This document shows positions 7,619 through 16,311 of a DNA stretch of 16,311 nucleotides, one piece after another. This DNA comes from Pholiota molesta (lineage: Eukaryota > Basidiomycota > Agaricomycetes > Agaricales > Strophariaceae): contig JACGCK010000548.1 in assembly GCA_014925825.1 (NCBI GenBank), positions 1 to 16,311 of the forward strand, read 5' to 3'. Under the pieces are notes generated by a model. That model was not told the DNA's origin and made no database searches. It saw only the letters and a list, made by a program, of their open reading frames with translations. Each line of letters opens with the position of its first letter. Positions within the stretch are counted from its first letter, which is position 1. The translations under genes and the position numbers were made by a program.

Positions 7619-10600
7619 TTATAGGCATGCGAATTTAGACTTCCTTCGTTGAAGCTCTTCCATCCGAGAATCTAGTTGTTGACGAGCTCGTTCCTTTGCT
7701 TTGCGCTCTTCGTCGAGTCGTTGTTCTAGAGATTGCTTCTCCTCAACTATTGACCGGCGAACAGAGACAACTTCACGTTTGGCTTCGGAGAGTTCATTGC
7801 GCAAAGCTTCGAGCTTGACGTTTAGGGTATCTCGTTCACGAGCAATTTCAGTTGCTTGCATGCGCGCTTTCCGAACTGTTGCATTAAGGTAAGAAACAAG
7901 GTCAAATCGAAAAAGAAAAGATTCACGTACGATTTTTCTCAGAATCGCCAAGAGACGTCTCTAATGTCGTGACCAGATCCATGTGAGTCTGTAAGTCACT
8001 CTCACAGTGCGTCAATTGCTTGTTGAGAGTCTTGATCATCGCTTCTTGTTCGTCAATGAGCTTATTCTGCTGTTCAATCTTCGCGGTGGCTTTCAGATCG
8101 AGTGATGCAACGCCGTTAACAGGTGGCAGATGTCCTATTGAGGTAGATGGTGATTCAGGCTGGGATTCCTTCGACGATATAGAAGAAGAATTGAAGGCGG
8201 ATCCTTGGGATGAGGTGCTGAGATTTGAATCCCCATTGACATGTTGAATCGTTGCTGATCGAGGAGCAGGTGGCGGTGGTACGGACGGAGGGGGTGTAGG
8301 GGGAGGGAGTTTGATGGCGGGGAGGTTCTGGCCACGCTGAAAGCCAATATTCCGATCTGGAGAGCGTATATTCGGGGGAGAGGCACTCCGCGCTAGCTGA
8401 GCCTGAAGCTCGCGCACTAATGTCTCTGAGCGAATTTTCTCGGTCTGTAAGGTATCCTTCTCATCCTTCACCTTTTGAAGATTGTCCTGGAGTTCTGCAA
8501 GGACAGAGCGATGATGCTCGAGCTCCATGACAAGCGACTCGCGCTTGGAAGCCTCCTGGATGAGTTTGGATTGCTCGTTGCGCGTCTTGCCCAGCTCTGC
8601 CCGTAGTTGCTGTACTTCGTTTTCCAGTTCATCGCGCTCACTGCCGAGATTGATGAAATCCTGCTCCATGGAAGAAATAAGTTGATCTTTTTCCTTCATC
8701 TCTTGGTCGTGAGTCTGACGGGCTTGTTCGCGCAACATTGTAAACTCATCAGCTGCAACCTTGTGGGCCTCAAGCTCTTGTACAAGGAGGTCGCGATCCT
8801 TGCGGAACGTCTCTCGTTCTTCAGCGTGCTGCTTCTCCAGATCGACAAGTGTAGCTGAAAGTCGAGATTGTTCATCCATAAGCAGATCTTTGCTTTGCGC
8901 TCTAAGATCCTCGAGCGCCAGCTGATGCATGTCTTGAACGGCGAGCAAGCTTTCATCGAGTTTAGCGACAGCTTCTTCGTGTTGCCTTTTCAACTCGAGT
9001 TTTTCCTCCATATGTGATTGGACGATTGAATGGCGCGTCTCTTCGGCCTTGGCGATTTGTTGACGAAGGGTCTGGGATTCCGCCACAGCTTGTTGGTATT
9101 GAGTCTGAATGTCGACAACCTGAGCTTGTACTTCAGAGACCTCTTGCTCGTGCTGAGCTTTCAGCTTGACGACCTCCTTGACATGGGACTGCAGGGCTGT
9201 ATCACGTTCTTCGTCGCTCTTCGTCGCTAGTTTGGCAAGATCTTTGTCGTGCTTCCCCTTCAAAGACGCGATCTCGGCTTGGTAACCCTTTTCGATTTCC
9301 TGGAGGACGGCGGCTTGCTGTTCTTGCAAAGTTTGGATTACAGCATCTTTCTCTTGAGAAAGCTTCTGAATAGTAGCGGCATGGGCATCTTTCTCTTCAA
9401 CCAAAGAGGCTGTTAGGCGATCCATGTCCGTTCTCCAATCGCTCTTCATCTTGGAGACAGCTGTTTCGTGCTCGAGCCTAAGCCTGTCGATCTTGAGTTC
9501 GTGATCATCATCCTTGGCTTTGGAGGCGCGAAGGAACCCAGCGTTCAGACTTTCTATTTCCTCAGCAAATGCAGCCTCTTTTCGAGCAATTGCGGCAACA
9601 TGTTCCTCCTGAAGAGTGGCCATTGCGGCGGTAAGAGAGGATTCACTCTCAGAAAGGGTGCCTTCTCGTGCAATTTCCGCAATTCGCAGTTCACCAGCAT
9701 GCTCCTTGCGTAACCTCTCGATCGTAGCATTAGTCTCAGAGGCAACCGTTTTGATAGCCTCGGTGTGATCTCCCCGAAGTTTAGTCAGAGCATTGTAATA
9801 CTCTTCCTCCGTAACTTGAAGTGCAGCAGCAGCCTCTTCCTCCTTTTGGCGCAAAACAGCTGTGTGCTCGGTTTGGATTTTCGCAAGGCTCTTCTCGTGT
9901 TCAACCTGCGTCACTTGAAGAACTGCATTCGCTTCTTGGATCTTAACTTGAAGAGTTTTCTCGTGCTCTGTCTTGAGTTTAGCGATAGCGGATTCGTGGT
10001 CCAGTTGGACCTTTTCCAATGCATCTGCGCTGGCTCCAAGATCACCACGAAGCGTAGAGAGAACAGATTCATGAACTTTCTTCAGAGAATTGACGAGATC
10101 TTCAGTTTCTTGACTGCTCGATTTGATGGCCTCTTCGTGTGCAGCTCGAAGCTCTTCGATTTCAAGTTTATGAGCGGCTTCCGCTTCTTTGAGAGACTCG
10201 ACGAGTTGAGCTTCGCGTTCGCGGACCTCCTCCAGAAGGGCCAGGTCGAGTCCATGATTCTTTTGAAGAGCTTCAATTTCTTTCGACATATTGAGGGCCT
10301 TTGCATTAAGTATAAGTAATAATTCACATCGACACATGTTGTGAAATTTACCTGGTCTCGCGATAGAGTCGTAAGGTCATCGAGTTGGCGCCTGGTCTGA
10401 GTGAGTTGAGTATTCAAATCCTCGACTACCTCTCGGTGATGCGACTCTTTCTGGGCCATAGAGCTAACGCTAGAGTTAACAGGATGAAAATTGGATTCCA
10501 GTGGAAGATACACGTACAGCATCAACTCATTAAGTCTTTCCAAGGATTCGTCTTCAGAATATGATGGACTCGTTTCGATAGGGGTACCGTTCCCATTGAC

Positions 10601-13600
10601 ACCCTCCATCGTCTTGCGGATATGGTCGAATCGATTCAATGTCTTTGGCGATAACGTGGTGTCCGGGTTAACGCCATTGATTTCATGACCTTGCGTACTG
10701 TTTGGTTCCATATTGGTGGCTCTTTCTTGGCTCTCCTTTAGAGACTCTTCGAGCAAGGATATTTCAGTCTCGCGATCCTTTAGTACTTCCTGAAGGCGCA
10801 TAATTTCCTTCTCCAAAGAAGACACAGATCGTTCATGAGAAGAGGGAGACAAGCTTGGCATAGAAATAGATAGATTGGGTCGTGAGCCCAGGGATAGCGA
10901 GGCTGTTGCTGAGTGGGAAACGGAAAGCGAATGAGAATTTGATGGTGAGTGCGAGCTACCTGTCCCGTGGCTTGAAAAGGAAGCTTTGCGCAAGTGTGCT
11001 GATGAGAGCTCCTGCGATAGCGACAAGGATTGTGAAAGCGACCTGAAAAAGATGAGCATATTTTCTGGTAGAATGCTACAGAAACTTACCTCGCGTGGAG
11101 CGATTCCGCCGAGGCCGCCTGTCGGAAAAAAAGCCGCCGACCTGCTGAGTTGACTTGTATTTCTGCCGCATCTCTGATTCGAGGACTAGTGATTCTCCGT
11201 CTGAATGGGGGCAGTTCTAATGGCTTGTCTGTAGCAGGCGAGTCTGCGCTTTCGGCTATGCTAGGTGTATCTGCAATAGTAGGATTGCTGAGCTTTGCCT
11301 CCTGTATTTGAGCGGCCAGATCGGAAATTTCGTGGAGGGCGTCCCGGTATTTGGATGTGACGGATGCCAAATCGGCGAGAGTAGCAGTATGTGTTTGCTG
11401 GAGAGCGAATAATCGACTTTCAAGCTCTGCATTTAGCGTTGGTACTGGTATCTCCTCGATAACGGGAGCCCGTTTCCCGGGAGCAGGTTCTATCAAAGAT
11501 TCAGTTGATGCAGAAGAGATATCGCCAGGAGTATTTGCAAGATCGATCTCGAGACTCCTTCGAGCTGATGCAACTTCACCAACGACTGAGCCAAGACGAA
11601 GTCTAGTCTCTCCTGCTTCCTTTCTTTTCTGCTCCCACTCTTGCATCTTTGCTTCCAGTTGCTTGACTTTCAGTTCCCTAGTCTCGAGGTCCGTACGCCA
11701 GCTTTCACCGTCTTGTCTGAACGCCTCCAGGCGAACTTGTAAAGTCTCGACTTCGTCACGACGACGATCAGATTCCTTTTCGAGCTTCTCAACAGTCTGT
11801 TGTAGGGAGAGGATGGATTCGTCTGCACGAGCAAGGCGAGATTCAAGGTCTGCGATATATTTGCTTGAGTGTGCCTCGGCGTCTTTGAATCGGCTAACTT
11901 CTCGCTTGAGGTCTGTCATGGATTCACTTGAGGAAACAGAAGTCTCATCGTAGGCCTTCATTTTCTCTTCCAGATCACGGACATATGCCTGTTAAGCCAT
12001 GTCAATACAATGAAAAAGCACTGCTAATAATTGACGGCCTGCTTACCTCGGTTGATGCCTCCCTTTCCGTCAGTTTGGCAACGCGAGACCGCAGCTCTTC
12101 TACATATAGCTCTGTGGCTGCGTGTCGCTCCGTGATGACCGCCAATTCTTCTTCCTTCTCCTCGACCATCTCGTTTGTGTGACGTAGAGCGGCACGGTTC
12201 AGGCTGAGTTCGGCTTCCATAGCGCTGATGGTTTTCTCGTACTCCTCGATGACCGGGCCAACGATTTCCTCGTACTTCCCAGTACCCCCGACGGCACCTG
12301 AGGTGCTGCTTCGGTGTTTCTCTCCAAGTTCGCGTCGAAGACGAGTAAGTTCCTCTGTTCGTTCAACGAATTTTTCTCGCAAATCCTCGTAATTGTTTTG
12401 GAGTTCGGTCATTTGGGCCAAAACCTTCTTGCCTGCGCCTTCTAACACTTCCGGTTCTCTGTCAGCTGATGGTATAGCACCGCCTTCTTTAATGATCTTC
12501 AACTCTTTGCGCAGGCGCGAAACAGTGCCTTGCAGCCATTCCACGTCGTCCCAACCGTCCTCTTTCTCATTGACAACAGCACGATTTTTGATGTTCCGTG
12601 CTCGATTTGCATATTTCAGAGTATTGATGGTCTCCGCTGCATTCCATTCCGCTGGACTAACGCAAGCAATCATAAGAGTGTGGGCATTGCCTCCCAGAGA
12701 ATCTTGCAAAAGGCGAGTTAACTTGGAGTCACGGTAAGGAATGTGAGTGGCGGTATTTGATTTCGCGCGTGAAGGGTCGCCGAGGGCAGAAATAACGTTT
12801 CCAAGGGCAAGCAGGCCGCTGTTGATGGAGATACCTTCTTTGATACGCTCGCCTGCAGCAGCTGTGCGCTTAAGCTGAATGGCCATATAAAATAATATGT
12901 TGTAAGTGGAAAATATCATCAAAGATATGGAAAACGCACCCTTTCAGAGCCAGCAAGGTCAACAAAATGGAACTTGGAGACGATGGTTACCCATTCACCC
13001 GTATCATCGTCCATAGCACTTGCGCGATCACTCATATGGCCGAGGGCGCTTGCTGGTCGGAGGCTACTACCTCTGTTCATTGCAACCGCGAAACTAGGGG
13101 TGGAAGGGCGACCTCCTAAAGTTGGGGAGGCGACTCTGTTGCTGCCGGAGAGGGACCACCGGCATACATAGAACCAGGGCGAGCTAGTCTTGAAGGGGAG
13201 CGTCCGCCCGGAGGCAGAGGCGACGATGACCGAGGCGGATGTCCTGAGCCAGTATACTTCTTCTGTGTCAAAGTAAGAGAAAAAATGGCATGTGATCGGG
13301 AAGACTGAGCATTCATGTCTGTTTCATTGGTCCGCCGAATGGAAGTTCCCTTTTTGATGAGGCTGAAAGGGCGGGGTCAGCGAAATCGTATATTCGTCAC
13401 ATCAAGCGGACTCACCCCATAACTTCATTCGCGTTTTTAACATTCACTTCCCGAAGCCCGCCCCAGATAATATGACCCTCTTTGTCCTCCCGAATTTGAA
13501 CCTCACGCCTTGCGCCGTTAGAGTCATCCAAGCTCAATAAATCGATTAGGTCTTCGTTATAGAGTTCGATGAAGGAGCCTTTCAGGTTATAGTTCCACGC

Positions 13601-14161
13601 CCCGCCACGTTCTTCCTTGAGTTGCCTAGCACTAGCAAAAATCGAGGAAACCGCTCGTGGAATAATGCCCATATTGTTATTAGGGTCTGACGGGTCCATG
13701 TCCAAGTCAACACCAGTCATAGTGAACGTCTTTCCGCTGCTAGTCTGTCCATACGCCAAAATTGTGCAGTTAAATCCCTCAGTAAAGCGGGATACAAGGG
13801 GACGCGCAGTGGATTCGTATAGTTCATATTGTGTGGTAGGGGGAGGATGCACTTGGTCGAAAGTGAATAGCTGCTTTTTGGGTCCTGACCCAGTAGACGC
13901 GGGGGGTGCTGGAGATGATCCTGCACCTGTTAGGGCAGCAGAGGTAGATTCTATGGAAATAGAGGTGGAGGAAGTCGTTTGTATGACAGAACGTTGGGAA
14001 ACGGGCGGGGATAGACGTCGAGTCCTGGGTTGTGGGAGGGCGTATGCGAAGAGCTATAAACAGAGTAATGGGTTAGCACAAGGACCTAATATGTTCAGAG
14101 CAGCAGCACGCACCAACTTGCACCGAAGTCGCCGCTGTTGACGACGAGCTCGGGGGGCCAT
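7619..14161 (-). CDS. Long kinesin motor protein, kinesin-4-like, with extended coiled-coil stalk
   Basis: Nine exons (14161-14114, 14053-13416, 13362-12940, 12874-12047, 11988-11090, 11042-10518, 10469-10352, 10298-7931, 7875-7619) give about 2,034 residues once three apparent one-base errors are allowed for. It is an ATP-driven microtubule motor. The N-terminal motor shows SVQVALRIRPP, FTFDQVH, the P-loop GQTSSGKT (about 118-125), switch [12 protein letters not shown] (246-256), switch [10 protein letters not shown] (363-370), and [17 protein letters not shown] at 456-472, a neck entry typical of kinesin-4/KIF4/KIF21. Some 90 Ser/Pro-rich residues are inserted before switch II. Charged coiled coil then runs to the end, interrupted by a Ser-rich stretch (about 947-1020) and a polyproline segment (about 1820-1840). 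The ATG at 14161 lies in a good ACCATGGCC context but needs one more C in a C6 run to join the motor frame. Other apparent indels are at 13996-13998 (one base too many) and about 13138-13175 (one too few). Subfamily placement rests on motifs only. Confidence 0.88.
8263..8316 (-). other. Polyproline segment in the kinesin tail
   Basis: The coding strand reads [16 protein letters not shown] here, near residues 1820-1840, between two coiled-coil stretches. Such runs are typical ligands of profilin, SH3, WW or EVH1 domains. It lies in a low-complexity linker rich in Ser, Asn and Gln that extends about 60 residues to its C-terminal side. The coding potential is clear; any binding role is inference. 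Confidence 0.7.
9426..10019 (-). repeat. Six 99-bp units encoding a 33-residue coiled-coil repeat in the kinesin stalk
   Basis: Six consecutive 33-residue units (residues about 1254-1451) align without gaps. Their starts read [50 protein letters not shown] and [10 protein letters not shown]. Position 8 is His in five of the six (Tyr in the third), and position 19 is His in units 1, 2, 3 and 6, giving an 11-residue spacing. Thirty-three residues equal three hendecads, a period of right-handed or nearly straight coiled coil. The DNA copies have diverged, so this is an old protein-level repeat rather than a recent DNA tandem array. Confidence 0.75.
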
Positions 14162-14993
14162 GGTCGCTCTTCTCATCCTCACGTTTGTTGCCTCCCTATT
14201 CACACAAATCAGGGCTTCGGCAAGTCCCGGATTTCTTGTATTTCTCAGCAAAGATGGAAACCCCTGTCAGATGATCGTTCAAACTTGGTTCAAACGTTCA
14301 TGCGTCCCCGGCAGCATTCACCAAGTCGGCTGTCTTTGCACCACTTCTGCCTCTTCTTTCTATCTGGCATATGACTGGCGTCTCTCTCATCATAATATCA
14401 TGGATCTACTAGCCCTTTTCTCTCAAACACCTCCCAGTCTATCAGAATATGTGGGGTTACCTCAGGTTACCTCATTCATGGATGCACCAAACAATTTTCC
14501 TATATCAACAGTCTCCACGCTGCTGACTTAAGTATCATATTCATCACTGGACGCAAATGGAGACACTGTGACACCCTGGGTTTGAAAAGTTCCACATATG
14601 CTAACTGGCCTATCGGGCCTTCAGGGACTTGTGGAAAAAAAATAACATCTTCTCTGAAGGCTGCTGATTCTTGCCAGGCCATTTGTAAGTTGTATTCTTA
14701 GTTCTATGTAAGTAATCATCGCGGACACCAACTCTCGCCTTCATGCATTCGTCGATGCCAGTGTCCTGCGTATTTCATAGAGCAAGCTATGCATATAGTC
14801 TGTCTGTAGCTGTATAACATCAGATCATGACGTGTATCTTTGATGTGCATGATCAATGCGAGCATTCCCAAAGATTTCGCTTTCATAGCATACATGGAAG
14901 AGCTCTTAGACTCAATACATTGTATAGTGATTACACTCGAGATATTGTAGGATATCACAACTAATGGATACAATGAAATTCAAGCTTTCCTGC
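14162..14993. other. Intergenic: kinesin upstream region and arginase 3' flank
   Basis: These 832 bp lie between the kinesin start codon and the arginase stop codon on the minus strand. Short open frames occur on both strands but none has motifs or splices into a recognised protein. The region should hold the kinesin promoter and the arginase 3' UTR. A short direct repeat, ggttacctca at 14454-14463 and 14465-14474, was noticed. An extra 5' exon of the kinesin here cannot be excluded. Confidence 0.45.
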
Positions 14994-16311
14994 TCACAGA
15001 AGAGTTTCTCCTGCAGAAAATGTCAGTACTGGGGCTTTGATATTGTCCCAATACATCGACCTACCAAGAGCGGATCTCAACAAAGAGCACCCTACAGCAA
15101 CTGTTTCTGCTACACTTGCTTCATCAGCAAGAGAAGGGTTCACTTCCTGCAGATATATAGAAGGTTAAATGACTGATAAGAAACATATAAATGAGATTCG
15201 TTTTGGCGCACCACCATGTCGAGCGCTACAAGCAAACCAGTCTCGTGGATTGCTTCGCAAATATAATGACCTTCGCGGAAGGTAAGGCCACCGCGAACCT
15301 ATAATAACCATGTACATCAGCCCTTAAGGTCCGCTCCCAGTAAACACATTATTCAGCTCACAGGAGTGCCAGTAGAGGGTGCTACACTAGGGTCTAGAGC
15401 ATCACATCAAAACTAAGGTGGATGGGTTTATTTCTGTCAGGATTGATGTGATCCAAAGCCATCTCAACGACTTTTCCGATTCCGTATCGGTCGACTTCGT
15501 GCATACTGAACGCCTTGATTTTGTTGTCGCGCAAAATCTTCTTCTCGCCGGCATCGACGTCCCGAAGGCCGATGTAACCAAATTTTCAGGTTTCAGCACA
15601 CTCTGAACCCATGAAAATACATCAACTTTTTCCCCGAGCCCCATCAAGAAAGAGACAGGCATGCCATGTATATTCCTGCGACAGCATGAGCCTACTTTTT
15701 TGATTGCAAACCTTTTGGCCCCAAACGACATACCTGATTCCGTGGTTTCAGCCGTGTTAATATCAGCGTGGGCATCGACCCATACCACGCATGCGTCAGG
15801 GTATTTGCTGTGATTCCAAAGTGTCAATGTCAACTTGACCACGATAAAGCTTGGGAGGAAGATCTTACGAGAGTGTCCCAGAAATCGTTCCCATAGCCTG
15901 TTCTAACCAGTGAGCATACAAGATACGTTCGACGCAGTAAATCGTTCCGTATGCACCAATGAATGGTCCCCTCCGAGAGTAACTGGCAGTTCTCCTTTGG
16001 CAACATGACCAGCCACAACCTGGGCTACGGACTGCGTAACACGGGAAACAAGTCTCGGGTTTTTAAGAATTCCTATAGGAGGATCATCGGCAGCATTGAT
16101 ACCCTCGAACTGATGATGTCCGTCAAACTTGACTATCCATCCCAAGTTTTCAATCTGCTTGATGAGACCTGCTTCTACAAGATGAATAGGACCTTGGTCA
16201 ACGCCTGGTTTAGGCTATCGAGTTTCGATTAATATGCGGTACAAGACAAAAAGGTGATGGAAGATTTACTTGACCGCGCTGATATACGAAAGATTACAAA
16301 GTCATCTGCTA
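14994..16311 (-). CDS. CAR1: Arginase, 5' partial, with three apparent single-base deletions
   Basis: Visible exons are 16278-16270, 16214-15957, 15897-15869, 15807-15734, 15675-15362, 15298-15212, 15146-15065 and 15010-14994, about 290 codons of a usual 310-330. Arginase hydrolyses arginine to ornithine and urea using two Mn ions. The metal-binding blocks are [23 protein letters not shown] and SFDVDALDP, with LDMVEVNPS downstream. The frame is intact on both sides, but in exon 15675-15362 one base seems to be missing at about 15674-15672 (GNIHG), at 15577-15575 (LVYIGLRD) and at 15405-15403 (the Val codon between the two metal-binding Asp of DVDALDP). The three together make the exon exactly 3 nt short, so the phase is regained at its 3' end. 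As given, the frame hits stops and no active enzyme could be made. Intact splice sites and conservation around the breaks favour sequence errors over decay. The last residues, SALGETLL, are complete; the first 25 or so lie outside the window. Confidence 0.9.
16270..16278 (-). other. Putative 9-nt micro-exon of the arginase gene
   Basis: Three codons, CGC GGT CAA (Arg-Gly-Gln), lie between an upstream TATATCAG acceptor, preceded by a GATGAC branch-like site, and a GTAAAT donor at 16269. Joined in phase 0 to the next exon they give [12 protein letters not shown], matching the FSRGQP-type N-terminal motif of arginases. The frame upstream of the acceptor contains a TAA, so an intron must precede it. 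The donor of that intron is outside the window. Confidence 0.6.

Noticed and set aside
9765..10319. A 184-codon plus-strand frame opposite the kinesin stalk, and several similar ones between 8,000 and 12,700
   Set aside because: These are antisense shadows of coiled-coil coding sequence: Glu/Lys/Leu-rich codons read backwards as Leu/Phe/Ser-rich frames. The sense strand has clear motifs and consistent splice phases.
13138..13170. A 32-nt GT-AG segment (GTATGC to CAACAG) that would repair the second kinesin frame break
   Set aside because: All other introns in the window are 47-66 nt, so 32 nt is implausibly short. A missing base is simpler, though transcript data could decide.
14716..14973. 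Minus-strand 85-codon frame between the kinesin and the arginase
   Set aside because: It has no conserved motif, lies just past the arginase stop codon, and shows no partner exons. It is most likely arginase 3'-flanking DNA.
1..16311. Possible biosynthetic or defence gene cluster
   Set aside because: The neighbouring genes are core housekeeping functions (kinetochore, actin, kinesin, light response, arginase) with no shared pathway. One SDR alone does not make a metabolic cluster, and no transposase, reverse transcriptase or terminal repeats were recognised.

Overview
The window reads as nuclear DNA of a filamentous basidiomycete, most likely an Agaricomycete. The genes are close together and cut by many short GT-AG introns (47-66 nt where I could place them). 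The gene set is fungal: a DASH kinetochore subunit, a White Collar-2 type PAS/GATA protein, Arp2/3 subunit 1, a long kinesin-4 type motor and an arginase. I see no mobile element, tRNA, rRNA or CRISPR array.

Layout from left to right. Positions 1-348 (minus) hold the first exons of a gene that runs off the left edge, perhaps a BTB-type protein. About 1.4 kb without a convincing gene follows. A small three-exon plus-strand gene for DASH subunit Dad3 (1790-2229) converges on ARPC1/ARC40 (2300-3771, minus, six exons). Then come, all on the minus strand, a WC-2-like light-response regulator (4159-5458, five exons), a classical short-chain dehydrogenase/reductase in twelve small exons (5732-7179), a roughly 2,030-residue kinesin (7619-14161, nine exons) and an arginase (14994-16311) whose 5' end lies beyond the right edge. 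The exon models were built by hand from splice signals, reading phase and family conservation.

The genes do not form a metabolic cluster. Three are cytoskeletal or mitotic (Dad3 on microtubule ends, ARPC1 on actin, the kinesin on microtubules). The others are a regulator, an oxidoreductase and a nitrogen-catabolism enzyme. I found no previously undescribed multi-gene system.

The points most worth a second look are: a cluster of six apparent single-base indels confined to the kinesin motor region and the arginase catalytic exon (about 13.1-15.7 kb), while the genes on the left are clean; micro-exons of 18 nt in the dehydrogenase and apparently 9 nt in the arginase; a 33-residue (3 x 11) coiled-coil repeat in the kinesin stalk; and a long Ser/Pro-rich insert inside the kinesin motor domain.
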